A stretch of 64,000 nt of DNA. Origin: a bacterium (GTDB taxonomy: Bacteria > Verrucomicrobiota > Verrucomicrobiia > Limisphaerales > UBA11358). Within the stretch, counting starts at the first letter, position 1. Each line of letters begins with the position of its first letter. The notes under the pieces were generated by a model that searched no databases, was not told where the DNA came from, and saw only the letters and a list, made by a program, of their open reading frames with translations. The stretch is from the NCBI GenBank assembly GCA_021813325.1, contig JAKALA010000001.1, forward strand, positions 62,001 through 126,000. The letters are read 5' to 3'. A program made the translations under genes and the position numbers. Of the stretch, positions 1-9,773 are shown piece by piece.

Positions 1-102
1 GCAAGGTCAGCCGCGTGACCGTGCTCCTATCATCTGCGGAAAATGCTCATTAATCCGCCACGCCCACTGGCGAAATGCCCGGCCCCGGAGCGCTAAAGGC
101 CA

Positions 103-1050
103 TTACGACTGCGAAGCCGTCTCGGCCACAACCTTCCCGCCATTCACCAGAAACAGCACGGCCATGCGCACGGCCAGACCGTTGGTCACCTGCTCCAAAA
201 TCACCGAGCGATTGCAATCGGCGATTTCGCTGTCAATTTCCACCCCGCGGTTGATCGGGCCGGGATGCATGATGATGGCGTCCGATTTCGTTCTGGCGAG
301 GCGGGCCTTGTTCAGACCAAAGAGTTGTGAATATTCGCCGATGCTCGGGAACAGGGTCTTGCGCTGGCGCTCATGCTGAATGCGCAACAGGTTGATGACA
401 TCCGCATCACGAATCGCCTCATCCATGTCATGCGTCACCCGGCAGCCCATCTGTTCAAAAGTCTTCGGCACCAGTGTGGACGGACCGCACAAAGTAATGT
501 TCGCGCCGAGTTTGGTCAGCGCCCAGATGTCGGACCGCGCCACGCGGCTGTAAAGAATATCGCCGAGAATGGTGACATTCAGCCCGGCAATGCGGCCTTT
601 TTTTTCGCGAATGGTGAACGTATCGAGCAACGCCTGGGTGGGATGTTCATGCGCGCCGTCGCCGGCGTTGACCACGTGCGCATCCAGCACGCGCGATAAA
701 AAATGCGGCGCGCCGCTGGCGCTGTGGCGGATGATGATGAAATCCGCATTCAGCGCCTGTAGATTTAACGCGGTATCCTTGAGCGTTTCGCCTTTTTTGA
801 ACGAGGAGGCCTCGGCGGAAAACTGAATGACATCCGCGCTCAATCGCGTGGCGGCCAGCTCAAAGCTGGTGCGGGTGCGGGTGGAAGGTTCCACGAAAAG
901 ATTCACAACGGTCTTGCCGCGCAACGCGGGGACTTTCTTGATGGCGCGTTCGCCCACGGCCTTGAAACCGCGCGCCGTGTCCAGCACCGTGGTGATTTCC
1001 TCGGCGGTGAGTGATTCGATGTCGAGCAGATGTTTTTTGGTCCAGCTCAT
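103..1050 (-). CDS. pyrB: aspartate carbamoyltransferase catalytic subunit
   Basis: Carbamoyl-phosphate motif [25 protein letters not shown] and [12 protein letters not shown] are all present; directly downstream of pyrR. Confidence 0.97.
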   Translation of the reverse strand: MSWTKKHLLDIESLTAEEITTVLDTARGFKAVGERAIKKVPALRGKTVVNLFVEPSTRTRTSFELAATRLSADVIQFSAEASSFKKGETLKDTALNLQALNADFIIIRHSASGAPHFLSRVLDAHVVNAGDGAHEHPTQALLDTFTIREKKGRIAGLNVTILGDILYSRVARSDIWALTKLGANITLCGPSTLVPKTFEQMGCRVTHDMDEAIRDADVINLLRIQHERQRKTLFPSIGEYSQLFGLNKARLARTKSDAIIMHPGPINRGVEIDSEIADCNRSVILEQVTNGLAVRMAVLFLVNGGKVVAETASQS

Positions 1051-1146
1051 AATTGGGAGGAGTTTATTGCCAAAGCCTGACGTCCGGTGGCGCGCTGTGG
1101 GAGCCGCGCGAACCGCGTCCCGCCCCGGTCAGCAGGGTTTGGCCAT

Positions 1147-1686
1147 TCAGTGTTTTTTCCGCAGCAACACCTGATCCGGCGCCGCGCCGGCTTCGGTGAG
1201 CAGCAGGGAAATGGTTTCATCCAGGGAAGTCGGCACGTTTTTGCCGACGAAATCCGCCTTGATGGGCAGTTCGCGATGGCCGCGATCGATGAGCACCGCG
1301 AGCTGAATTCGCTTGGGCCGGCCAAAATCATTGAGCGCATCCATGGCGGCCCGCGTGGTGCGTCCGCTGAACAAGACGTCGTCCACCAGCACCGCGGTTT
1401 TGCCGGTGACGTCAAAGAGAATTTCCGTGGGATGCACCGTGGGCGCAATGCGGTCGGACAAATCGTCGCGATGCATCGTCACATCCAGAATGCCCACGGG
1501 CACGGCATGGTTCCAAATGCCGGAAAGGATTTTTGCCAGGCGCAAGGCGAGATGGTCGCCGCCCACCGGGATGCCAATCAAAGCCACTTCGCTGCTCTGT
1601 TCATTGCGCTCGGCGATCTCGTGGGCGATGCGGGTCAAAGCGCGCTGAATGGCGTTGCTATCGAGGATGACAGTGGGTTCAGGCAT
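1147..1686 (-). CDS. pyrR: bifunctional pyr operon transcriptional regulator / uracil phosphoribosyltransferase PyrR
   Basis: PRTase motif AVLVDDVLFSGRTTRAAMDAL; IGIPVGGDHLA; adjacent to pyrB. Confidence 0.95.
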   Translation of the reverse strand: MPEPTVILDSNAIQRALTRIAHEIAERNEQSSEVALIGIPVGGDHLALRLAKILSGIWNHAVPVGILDVTMHRDDLSDRIAPTVHPTEILFDVTGKTAVLVDDVLFSGRTTRAAMDALNDFGRPKRIQLAVLIDRGHRELPIKADFVGKNVPTSLDETISLLLTEAGAAPDQVLLRKKH

Positions 1687-1800
1687 AAAAAAACACGAAC
1701 CGCACCCGCCGGACGGGGCTGATTCGCGTGTTTGGTTTCGTCTTCATTTTTCCTTGGCCACCTCGCTGGGCGACCTTAAAGGAATCATTAGCGGATTCGC
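1687..1800 (-). promoter_or_regulatory. putative PyrR-responsive attenuator leader of pyrR-pyrB
   Basis: On the minus strand GGTCGCC-CAGCGA-GGTGGCC forms a 7-bp stem (including G-U pairs) whose core CCAGCGAGG fits the PyrR-binding consensus CCNGNGAGG. It is followed by a hairpin (AAACACGCGAA...TTCGTGTTT) and seven T directly before the pyrR ATG. Confidence 0.65.
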
Positions 1801-1803
1801 GGG

Positions 1804-2025
1804 CTAATTCTGGGCGGCCGCGTGACGGGCGCGACGCCAGGAAGCACGGTGCTTAATGATCCAATCCGTCAAAGCGCGTTCAAAACCGACATCATAACCG
1901 GCCTTTTCTGATTCAAGCCATTTGTGGCGAAGAATTTCTTCCCGTTCAGCTTGAAACTCGCGGTAAAGCGTGGAGTTTTTCAGCAAATCGTTTGCTGACG
2001 ATGAGTCTTTTGCAGCGCTCGACAT
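1804..2025 (-). CDS. small conserved-looking hypothetical protein (73 aa)
   Basis: Complete ORF with charged helical composition, co-oriented with pyrR. Confidence 0.55.
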   Translation of the reverse strand: MSSAAKDSSSANDLLKNSTLYREFQAEREEILRHKWLESEKAGYDVGFERALTDWIIKHRASWRRARHAAAQN

Positions 2026-2411
2026 GGTTGGTTAATTTATAACGCTTAAAGCTAAATCCTAGTCCTGATTCTGGCAATTGAAATCTAATTCAGGAAACTG
2101 CTGAATAAAAGTAATTTATGGCTATATGGTTGGTTTTGGCGGAATTGTGGGTCTCAGCCAAACTAGGGGTTTGAATGCCAACTATGGCAACGGCGTGCCA
2201 GATTTGGTTCGTTTGCGTGACAAATCGTTCCACATGACCGAGTTCTCGGACGAAGCCCTGCCGCCGGGCGGGTGTCGCGCCCTGTCTCCGGCCTCGTGCG
2301 ACCCGTTCCTACGCGGGGTTGGCCGCCGTTGGCAACCATTTCAACGGCCTCGTTCCGTCTCAGAAAAGGCGCGAATAGCTCGCCACCTTGAAATATACTC
2401 AGGCCACGTTT

Positions 2412-2915
2412 ATGAGCGAAGAGATTTTTGATGTGGTCAATGAACGGGATGAGGTGATCGGCCAGAAGCCGCGCCAGGAGGTCCATGCCCGTGGACTTTG
2501 GCATCGGGCGGTGCATGTGCTGGTCTTCAACTCGCAAGGACAGGTGTTTCTGCAAAAACGGTCGGTGAAAAAGGACACCGCGCGCGGCAAGTGGGATTCG
2601 TCCGCTTCGGGTCATCTGGATACCGGCGAGGCTTATGACGCCTGTGCCGTGCGGGAACTGCGTGAAGAAATCGGACTCCATCTGGCCGCGCCGCCCGAAC
2701 GGCTGTTCAAAATTAATGCGTGTCGGGAAACCGGCTGGGAATTTTGCTGGATTTATCGCTGTGCCGGCGAAGGACCGTTCCAACTGCATCCGGATGAAAT
2801 TGAAACCGGCGAATGGTTTGCGCCCACGGTCGTAACCGCTTGGGTGGATGCCCGCCCGCAAGATTTTGCCAGCGCATTTGTTCTGATCTGGAAAATGCTT
2901 CCGTCCCGGGCCTAA
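2412..2915 (+). CDS. NUDIX hydrolase (isopentenyl-diphosphate isomerase-like / YfcD-like)
   Basis: Nudix-box-like SGHLDTGEAYDACAVRELREEIGL; N-terminus FDVVNERDEVIG. ATG chosen at 2412. Confidence 0.9.
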   Translation: MSEEIFDVVNERDEVIGQKPRQEVHARGLWHRAVHVLVFNSQGQVFLQKRSVKKDTARGKWDSSASGHLDTGEAYDACAVRELREEIGLHLAAPPERLFKINACRETGWEFCWIYRCAGEGPFQLHPDEIETGEWFAPTVVTAWVDARPQDFASAFVLIWKMLPSRA

Positions 2916-3106
2916 TCCAGTTCAACCGCGCATTCATCTCAACTCCGCAGTTAAAACCGCGGAATAAACGAAATACGCGAACCGGCAAAACCTTCTGAAT
3001 CCTCGCGCCCGGTCCGGTGGCGAAAATGATTGGGAAAGCAAAATCTGGTTTTGTTTTTTGCGTGGTTCGTGTGGTTCGCGGTTCTGCCCAAAGGCGGGAT
3101 TTCGGT

Positions 3107-3502
3107 TCAAACGTTCGACACCTCGTATAATTCCAGCGGCAAACCGTCGGGATCGGCGAAAAAAGTAAATCGCCGGCCCGTCAATTCATCCACGCGCACC
3201 GGTTCCACCGTCACACCTTTCGCCGTCAAGTCGCGAATGCCATCAGCGATGTCGGCAACGGCAAACGCGAGATGCCGCAGGCCGCAGGCTTCCGGCCAGG
3301 ACGGGCGGGCCGGCGCGCCCGGAAACGTGAACAATTCAATCTGGCTGCCGTCCGGCAAGGCGAGGTCGAGTTTGTAAGAATCGCGGGCCGCGCGATAAGT
3401 TTCGGCCACGATGCGCAACCCCAGCGTCTCGGTGTAAAACCGTTTGGACCGTTCATAGTCCGAGGCGATGATGGCGGCGTGATGAATGCGCTGGAGTTGC
3501 AT
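3107..3502 (-). CDS. VOC/glyoxalase family protein
   Basis: IHHAAIIASDYERSKRFYTETLGLR...LRHLAFAVADI...FFADPDGLPLELYE. Confidence 0.92.
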   Translation of the reverse strand: MQLQRIHHAAIIASDYERSKRFYTETLGLRIVAETYRAARDSYKLDLALPDGSQIELFTFPGAPARPSWPEACGLRHLAFAVADIADGIRDLTAKGVTVEPVRVDELTGRRFTFFADPDGLPLELYEVSNV

Positions 3503-3599
3503 GATGGTCTGAGCCTAGCGCGCCGGCCACGAATTGTCCTCCCGAAATTTTGCCGCAAATCCGCATTTCATCCGCGGTCGGCCGCGCTATATTTTCAGC

Positions 3600-4130
3600 A
3601 TGAACAGCGCATCACTTCACATCGGCATGACGGTTCGTCATCCGCAATACGGGTTGGGCACGGTCAAGTCCATTTCGGAAATCACGGCGGAAATTCAATT
3701 CAACGACGGCAAACGGACGATTGAACCGGCGGCGGCCGGCCTGGAAACCGCCGAACCCCAGGCCGCTGTCAGCGGACTCGCCGTGCCGTTGCAACAATTT
3801 GTGGAAGAAACCGTGGCGTCCACCGTGGCCAAAATGGGATTGCAAAAGCCCGATTCCGTGGTGGAACAGCTCGGCATCCGCTGGCACGGCGGCAAGGTGG
3901 TTTTGCATCCCTCCGATCCGACCCTGCAGACCAAGGAAGTGCCGCTGGAAGTTTTCTTCCACAAAATTGTGATGATGCGCAACAACCTCCGCGTGCTGGA
4001 GCAGAAGATCAACGCCCACGAAAAACTCACCGGCGGCGAAAAAGTCGAGATGCAGCAATACATCACCAAAAGTTACGGCTCCATGACCACTTTCAACGTG
4101 CTGTTCAAGGAGAAGGAAGATCAGTTTTAA
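3600..4130 (+). CDS. hypothetical protein
   Basis: Complete ORF; N-terminus [15 protein letters not shown] resembles a small SH3-like/CarD-like fold. ATG chosen at 3600. Confidence 0.7.
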   Translation: MNSASLHIGMTVRHPQYGLGTVKSISEITAEIQFNDGKRTIEPAAAGLETAEPQAAVSGLAVPLQQFVEETVASTVAKMGLQKPDSVVEQLGIRWHGGKVVLHPSDPTLQTKEVPLEVFFHKIVMMRNNLRVLEQKINAHEKLTGGEKVEMQQYITKSYGSMTTFNVLFKEKEDQF

Positions 4131-4146
4131 AAGCGGATGGCTGGTT

Positions 4147-4264
4147 GGCCCCAGTGTGGTGAGTGAGAAATGCGTTTAAGAATTATCCCCGCTGTTTCCA
4201 GGCAAAGCCGCCGTCTTGCGCTTTCGGCGTTATGCAACGAACTAATCGCTCACCACACTAGGGA
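4147..4264. repeat. MITE-like inverted-repeat element (~115 bp)
   Basis: Terminal inverted repeats CCCCAGTGTGGTGAGTGA / TCGCTCACCACACTAGGG match at 16 of 18 positions, in an intergenic region. Confidence 0.5.
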
Positions 4265-4538
4265 GACCGAATCAAGCGCGCCGGGGCCGATCACCGCTCG
4301 AAATCCGGGCAGCACTCTCCAACCTGGAATCATGCAGTTGAATTGAGATGTGAAGCGGGCAATGCCGCGTGGGGCCGGCGTCGCGCCGGTCTCCCTCTTT
4401 TCAACTTCCAGCCACGGAACGGCGGGATGCGTTGAATGCGCTCAACCGGTTGCCTCTGGGAGTTAGAGCCAGGCGCGAGGCCGGTCCTACGGCTCGGTTC
4501 ATCTTGACGCCGCCGAAAAAGCAGCATTTCATTTCCGC

Positions 4539-5123
4539 ATGAGAATGATTTCGCTTTGGTTGCTGGCCATGACCTTGATCGCGGGCGCGGCGCGCGCCCA
4601 AGATTCCGCCACGCAGCAGCAGATGGACAAATTGGCCGGGCAGATTCAGGACATCCTGGCCACGCAGGAACAGCAGGGCAAACAGCTCGCCGCGCTCTCC
4701 AAGGACCTTGCCGACCTGCGTGACAAGGTGAACGCGCCAGCCGCCACCGACACCGTCAGCCGCGATGATTTAAAAGCTTTGGCGACGCAGGTGCAGGAAA
4801 TTGACAAGAAGCGTCAGGCCGACCGTGATTTGATCCTCAAGGAAATCGAAAGGGCCGTCAAAGTTGGCAGCGCGCCGTCGCGGCACCCAACGCCAGCCGC
4901 CAGCGACAATAACGAGCCGGCACCGACGGCGCCACAGAAAGCACAGAAAGGTTACGAACACGTCATTGAATCCGGGGAAACTTTGTCGGCCATTGCCAAG
5001 GCCTACAACGACCAGGGCGTCAAAGTGACCACGGCCCAGATTTTGAAGGCGAATCCCAAGCTTGATCCCCGAAAGTTGTATGTGGGTCAGAAAATTTTCA
5101 TTCCCGATCCCAACGCCAAGTGA
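4539..5123 (+). CDS. secreted LysM domain protein with coiled-coil N-terminal region
   Basis: Signal peptide MRMISLWLLAMTLIAGAARA; C-terminal LysM (YEHVIESGETLSAIAKAYNDQGVKVTTAQILKANPKLDPRKLYVGQKIFIP). Confidence 0.9.
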   Translation: MRMISLWLLAMTLIAGAARAQDSATQQQMDKLAGQIQDILATQEQQGKQLAALSKDLADLRDKVNAPAATDTVSRDDLKALATQVQEIDKKRQADRDLILKEIERAVKVGSAPSRHPTPAASDNNEPAPTAPQKAQKGYEHVIESGETLSAIAKAYNDQGVKVTTAQILKANPKLDPRKLYVGQKIFIPDPNAK

Positions 5124-5174
5124 TTGCCCGAAGGCGGGCGCAAACCGGCTTCGAGTGACTGACGGTGAAGAACG

Positions 5175-5969
5175 TCACCTTGCCAGCAGGATCAAAATGA
5201 CCAGGCCCAAGGCGATCCGATACCAGCCAAAGGTGTTGAACGTGTGGGTTTGCACGTAGCGCAGCAGCCACTTGACGGCGATGAAGGAAATAACGGCCGC
5301 CACGACCGTGGCCAGCAGCAGCAGGCCCCAATCTTCCGCCGGCGCGCCGGGCGCCGGATGCCGCACGTGCTTGAGAACCTCCCAGCCGCCCGCCGCCAGC
5401 ATGGTCGGAATGCCGACGAGGAAGGAAAACTCCGTCGCCGCCGAGCGATTTAACCCCAGCAGCAGGCAGAAGACAATGGTGGCGCCGGAACGCGAGGTGC
5501 CCGGGCAGGTGCCGGCCACGAGCTGGCCGATGGCGACCGCGATAGCCACGGTCCAAGTGATGTTTTCGCTGAGTTTTTTTCCGCGCAGAAAAAATTCCGC
5601 GCCGAGAAACGCCACACCGCCCAGCAGCATGGCCCACGCGATCGGCAGGGGATTGTCTTTGAGCTTGAAACCCATTTTATCAATCACCAGCCCGGCGGCG
5701 CCGGTGATGCAGAAGGCGACGAAGATTTTCAGCAAATAATCCCGCGTTTCCCGTTCGCGGAATTCAAAGATGAATTTGTAGATCCGCTGCGGAAAAAGCG
5801 GCAAAACGGCGATGACGGCGCCGCATTGGATGACGATGTTGAAGAGGTCGGATTCGCTGACCTTCAAAACATGTTCAGCCACGAGCAAATGGCCGGTGGA
5901 GGAGACGGGGATGAACTCGGTGATGCCTTCAATGATTCCGAGCACCAGGGCGACAATCCAGTGAGGCAT
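5175..5969 (-). CDS. uppP: undecaprenyl-diphosphatase UppP/BacA
   Basis: ALVLGIIEGITEFIPVSSTGHLLVAEH and GTCPGTSRSGATI signature motifs. Confidence 0.96.
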   Translation of the reverse strand: MPHWIVALVLGIIEGITEFIPVSSTGHLLVAEHVLKVSESDLFNIVIQCGAVIAVLPLFPQRIYKFIFEFRERETRDYLLKIFVAFCITGAAGLVIDKMGFKLKDNPLPIAWAMLLGGVAFLGAEFFLRGKKLSENITWTVAIAVAIGQLVAGTCPGTSRSGATIVFCLLLGLNRSAATEFSFLVGIPTMLAAGGWEVLKHVRHPAPGAPAEDWGLLLLATVVAAVISFIAVKWLLRYVQTHTFNTFGWYRIALGLVILILLAR

Positions 5970-5972
5970 AAA

Positions 5973-6362
5973 TTATTTCTTGCCCCAAAAAGCTTTGTGC
6001 TCTTCGGAGAGTTGCTTGACTTTGAGCTGGCCCAGAATGGCGTGCCAGCCGATGTAAATCTTGTGCCATTGGGATTCCAGACCGCGCAGGGCGCCTTCCC
6101 CCGCTTCGCTTAAATAGCGGAGGGACGGGGCGTTGGTGATGAGGGCATGGATTTCCTCGCGCGTGGGCGATTGCACTTCAATCGAGGCGTAAATGATTTC
6201 CAGCTCCTGAACGATGATGCTCTTGATTTCCAGAAAATGATTGTCGTCGGCGGCCGTGAATTTTTTGGCGCGGGCCACGGCGATAAAGTGGTTGAACTGT
6301 TTCCAGCATTCGATGTGCGACTCGATCTGGGTGACCAGTTGGTTGATTTCCTTGGTGTTCAT
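5973..6362 (-). CDS. hypothetical protein (129 aa)
   Basis: Complete ORF, directly downstream of the regulatory genes on the same strand. Confidence 0.65.
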   Translation of the reverse strand: MNTKEINQLVTQIESHIECWKQFNHFIAVARAKKFTAADDNHFLEIKSIIVQELEIIYASIEVQSPTREEIHALITNAPSLRYLSEAGEGALRGLESQWHKIYIGWHAILGQLKVKQLSEEHKAFWGKK

Positions 6363-6676
6363 GAGCGTGAGACAGAAGGCGTCGGCAACGACGCGGTTTG
6401 CGGGAGGAGAAAAATGATGGCGCCGCCGCGTAATTCGCGGGCGGTGATGTGCAGGCTGCCAAAATGCAGGCTCACTTCCGCCAGGGGCATGTGCGCGGTG
6501 CGGGCTTCGCGCAGCAATTTGAGAACGTCCAACCCAATGTCGCTCAACAAACCCTGGGGATACGCCGACGACACCGTGGAGGCGACGATCTGGCCGCGCC
6601 GATCAATGGTGATGGTGCCGGCCGGCAACTGCTGGACCGAAGGGTGGCTCCGGAATAATCGTTTCAAGAATTCCAT
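6359..6676 (-). CDS. small protein, possibly Roadblock-like
   Basis: TITIDRRGQIVASTVSSAYPQ...; ATG at 6676 overlaps the end of the response regulator ORF. Confidence 0.6.
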   Translation of the reverse strand: MEFLKRLFRSHPSVQQLPAGTITIDRRGQIVASTVSSAYPQGLLSDIGLDVLKLLREARTAHMPLAEVSLHFGSLHITARELRGGAIIFLLPQTASLPTPSVSRS

Positions 6677-7731
6677 GATGCGACAAGTTTTCGGCTTTTC
6701 TCCAAGAGATTCCCGTGGGCATCGGCTGGCCAGCCAACCAGGAAAAGTTTGTTTTCGTGGTGCAACACCAGCACTTGACGTTCCAGATTCTGACCGTTGA
6801 CCTGGAGGACCGGGCCGGCTTCCAGCCGTTCGCCCAGGCGGCGGGCAACGGCGTCGGCGTGGCGGGTCCATTGCACCAGCGGGGTGACGCTTTGAATGCC
6901 GATGGCTTCCGGTTCGCCGTGGCCTTCGGGCGGAACGGCAATGATGAATTCCGCGCCCTCGCGGGTCAGCAGGGAAAGCTTCCAGATTGTCTTGCGATGC
7001 TCCGCTTGTTCGAGGGATTCGACCGGCACCGGTCCGCTGGTTTCATCGATGTTTTGGGCCGTCTCCAGCAGCAACGCATTGATCGGTTTGAGGATGGTGC
7101 GTTCGCGATTGGGTTCGGCGGGCAAATTTTCAAACGTGCCGGATTTCCAGGCCAGCAGCCGGTGAAACGCCGCTTCGCCCCGCGCGCCCTCGGCTTCGGC
7201 GTCCACCAGCTCGCCATCCTGCAGCCATAATTTGGCCACCAAGGGGCCGCGGCTGATGCGCAGCACGGTGGAGCTGCGCGAAAGGCATTCCATCTGGATG
7301 ATGTCCATGAGGCTCTTGCTTTGCACGCCGCGAAAACCGGTTTCATCGTCCCGTCCAAGCAGCGATTCCAGACACTCGATGAACATCTTGGTGTTGCTCT
7401 GCATCTCCATTTTGAGCCAGAACAAATCCACGCCCAACGCATAGGCGCGGGAGCGAAACTCTTCATCTTCCAGGGCGCTCAACACCACGGTGCGCAATTC
7501 GGGATAGCGCCGGCGCACAATCGCCAGGATTTGCAGCCCGTCGATGCGCGGCATTTTGAGGTCGCAGATCAGCAGGCGCACCGGTTCCGATTCCAGCAGC
7601 GACAAGGCGCGTTTGCCCGAGTTGGCGGTGAGGATGTCCGGACGGCTCGGCAAAGCCGCCAGCATCTCCCGGCTCAGGGCGAGCCAGTCATTGTCGTCGT
7701 CGAGCAGTAAAATTTTATGTCGTTTCTCCAT
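6664..7731 (-). CDS. response regulator with C-terminal PATAN/DUF4388-like domain
   Basis: REC domain KILLLDDDNDWLALSREM...LLICDLKMPRIDGL...VVLSA; then SLMDIIQMECLSRSSTVLRIS...LWLQDGELVDAEAEGARGEAAFHRLLAWKSGTFE, typical of DUF4388. Confidence 0.88.
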   Translation of the reverse strand: MEKRHKILLLDDDNDWLALSREMLAALPSRPDILTANSGKRALSLLESEPVRLLICDLKMPRIDGLQILAIVRRRYPELRTVVLSALEDEEFRSRAYALGVDLFWLKMEMQSNTKMFIECLESLLGRDDETGFRGVQSKSLMDIIQMECLSRSSTVLRISRGPLVAKLWLQDGELVDAEAEGARGEAAFHRLLAWKSGTFENLPAEPNRERTILKPINALLLETAQNIDETSGPVPVESLEQAEHRKTIWKLSLLTREGAEFIIAVPPEGHGEPEAIGIQSVTPLVQWTRHADAVARRLGERLEAGPVLQVNGQNLERQVLVLHHENKLFLVGWPADAHGNLLEKSRKLVASWNS

Positions 7732-7997
7732 CGTGACCCGGCATTACGGCTAACCGCGCCGGCGGCAAAAGACAAGTTTGATTTGTGTTGAAGTCATTTA
7801 TAAGCAATCTGCGTTCCCACTTGCGAGTGGATTTTTAAGCCATTCCCGGCCATAAATCGAGACATTCCGGCGCAGTCCAGTCCAGCCGTGGGACAAAAAC
7901 GGGGCGAATCTTCCCAGCGGCCGGCGGTGGCGTGCTTTCTGCTTGGACTTCCCGCGCCTGTCAATCATTATGGATGGGCAACCCAAATACATTCACC

Positions 7998-9767
7998 ATG
8001 TCGAAAACGGTCAAATCGAAGGTTGTGGGCTTGTTCCGCTGGTTCCGCGGATCAGATCGCGACAACCCTGTGCCGGAAACCACCCGGACGGTGTCTGCCA
8101 ATGCTCAACCCGTGCCTGTCGCCGGGATTCGGCAGCCCAACCTCGCTCCTCAACCGGCATCCGCCAATGTCGTCACCATCGACATTCCGCTCGCGCCCAT
8201 CCTGGCCAACCTGGCCCCGGAATTTCGGGCCAAAGCCGTGGGCGTGCCACATCCCCATGCCAGCGTCAGCCTGCCGGTGGAGACCGTCACTGCCCAGTTG
8301 GCGTCCGGCGCGGTTAAAATTTCCTTTGGCGATCTGCGCCACTTGGCTCCGGAAATATTTTCGGCGGCGGCGGCCGAGTTGGATGGCAAACCCATCACGC
8401 TACCCTTGGGAGAAATCCTCCCGCGCTTAAGCCCCGCGCATCTCACCCGGCGGAATCGTCAACGCGTAGAAGTCTCCAATGAAATCGCCGGCCCCTTCGG
8501 TTCGCAGGGAACCGGCGTGGCGTTCACGACCCAACCGCTGAAGGCCGCGCCAGCGCCAGCACCGGCACCGGTTGCGCCCGGCGCCCCCAGCCCGGCCCCG
8601 GCTCCCAAAACTTCCAGTCCGCACTTGCCGGGCATGGCTCCCGCCAGCCCCCGGATGAGTCCGTCGCCCGCGCCTGCGGCCCCGGCTTCACCGCTGGCGC
8701 CCAAGCCCGCGCCCGCAGCTCCGGCGCCGGCGTTTGGAGGATTGAGAATGGCCGCGCCCGCCGCCGGCCCCGCGCCGGTTCGGATGGCGCCCCCTCCGGA
8801 ACCGGCCAGTCCCGCCATTTTTGTGGCATTGCATCAGCTTTCAGAAAGCTGGCCGCCCGAGCTGCAGGATGAAATTGCCCGCCACGGAATGACCGATGAC
8901 AAGGTGGCGTTGCCGCTAAATTCCCTGGAGGCCGGATTGAAGCGCGGGCGGGTGACTCTGACTTGGCAGCAAATTCGCACCAGCGCCCGGCCGAATTCCG
9001 CCCCGTCGCCACAGGACAGCGCCATGTTGGAATTGCCGCTGAAGGTCATCACCCCGCTGTTTTTAACGGCGCGGCAAAAGCTGTCCGCCGCGCCCCAGAA
9101 AGCCACGACGGTTTCCTCGGAGATTCCCAATTTGTTCTTTGGCTTTCCGCAACCAACCCCGCCGCCCGCTCCCGCCGTGCCGCTGGCGCCGACAGAGCCA
9201 ACGACAACCCCGCCACCGGTGCGTTCGGCGGCGCCCGTCGGCAAGATGCCGTCGCTGCCACTGCCCAAAGCGCCGGAGTCCCGACCGTTGGAGCGACTAG
9301 AAACCAAGCCGGCGGATTCAAACTTCTATTTTCGCAGCGATTATGTTGATCCGACTAAAGCACTGGACGACGAGTATCTGCCGCCGTCCATTCCGCAGAC
9401 CGATTTTACCAGCCGTCACGCGCCGCCGAAGGATGTGGTGGCCCGGGCCAAAGCCATCGAGGGCGTGGCGGGCGTGATCATCGCGCTGGCGGATGGGTTG
9501 CGCGTGGCCAGCGCAGTGCCGCCGGAGTTCAATGCCGACACTTTGGCGGCCTTTATTCCCCAAATTTTCGAGCGGATGAACCAAAGCGCGCGGGAGTTGC
9601 GGATGGGCGCGTTGAACAACGTCAGCTTTACCGTGGGCAATATTCCCTGGCGCATTTTCCGGGTGAATGCCGTTTATCTCGCGGCGTTTGGCCGCGCAGG
9701 CGAAAGGCTGCCAACCGCCCAACTGGCGATATTGGCAGGCGAACTGGACCGGAAAAAACCCGCATAA
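7998..9767 (+). CDS. proline/alanine-rich multidomain protein with C-terminal Roadblock/LC7-like domain
   Basis: Repeated small domains at the N-terminus, long PAPAPAP linkers, C-terminal VVARAKAIEGVAGVIIALADGLRVASAVP...; immediately upstream of mglA. ATG chosen at 7998. Confidence 0.8.
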   Translation: MSKTVKSKVVGLFRWFRGSDRDNPVPETTRTVSANAQPVPVAGIRQPNLAPQPASANVVTIDIPLAPILANLAPEFRAKAVGVPHPHASVSLPVETVTAQLASGAVKISFGDLRHLAPEIFSAAAAELDGKPITLPLGEILPRLSPAHLTRRNRQRVEVSNEIAGPFGSQGTGVAFTTQPLKAAPAPAPAPVAPGAPSPAPAPKTSSPHLPGMAPASPRMSPSPAPAAPASPLAPKPAPAAPAPAFGGLRMAAPAAGPAPVRMAPPPEPASPAIFVALHQLSESWPPELQDEIARHGMTDDKVALPLNSLEAGLKRGRVTLTWQQIRTSARPNSAPSPQDSAMLELPLKVITPLFLTARQKLSAAPQKATTVSSEIPNLFFGFPQPTPPPAPAVPLAPTEPTTTPPPVRSAAPVGKMPSLPLPKAPESRPLERLETKPADSNFYFRSDYVDPTKALDDEYLPPSIPQTDFTSRHAPPKDVVARAKAIEGVAGVIIALADGLRVASAVPPEFNADTLAAFIPQIFERMNQSARELRMGALNNVSFTVGNIPWRIFRVNAVYLAAFGRAGERLPTAQLAILAGELDRKKPA

Positions 9768-9773
9768 AAAATT

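Noticed and set aside
1-102. Possible start of another pyrimidine gene (e.g. pyrC) downstream of pyrB
   Set aside because: No usable open frame from a start codon could be seen in the 102 bp available.
2126-2431. 101-aa plus-strand ORF upstream of the NUDIX gene
   Set aside because: No domain and atypical composition; overlaps the NUDIX start and is more likely intergenic.
8521-8810. CRISPR-like repetition in the GCGCC/CCGGC-rich stretch
   Set aside because: Codon-level Pro/Ala repeat inside a CDS; no regular repeat-spacer structure. No CRISPR array was seen anywhere in the window.
8459-9012. Gly/Ala-rich minus-strand ORFs
   Set aside because: Result from the PAPAPAP low-complexity linker read in reverse.
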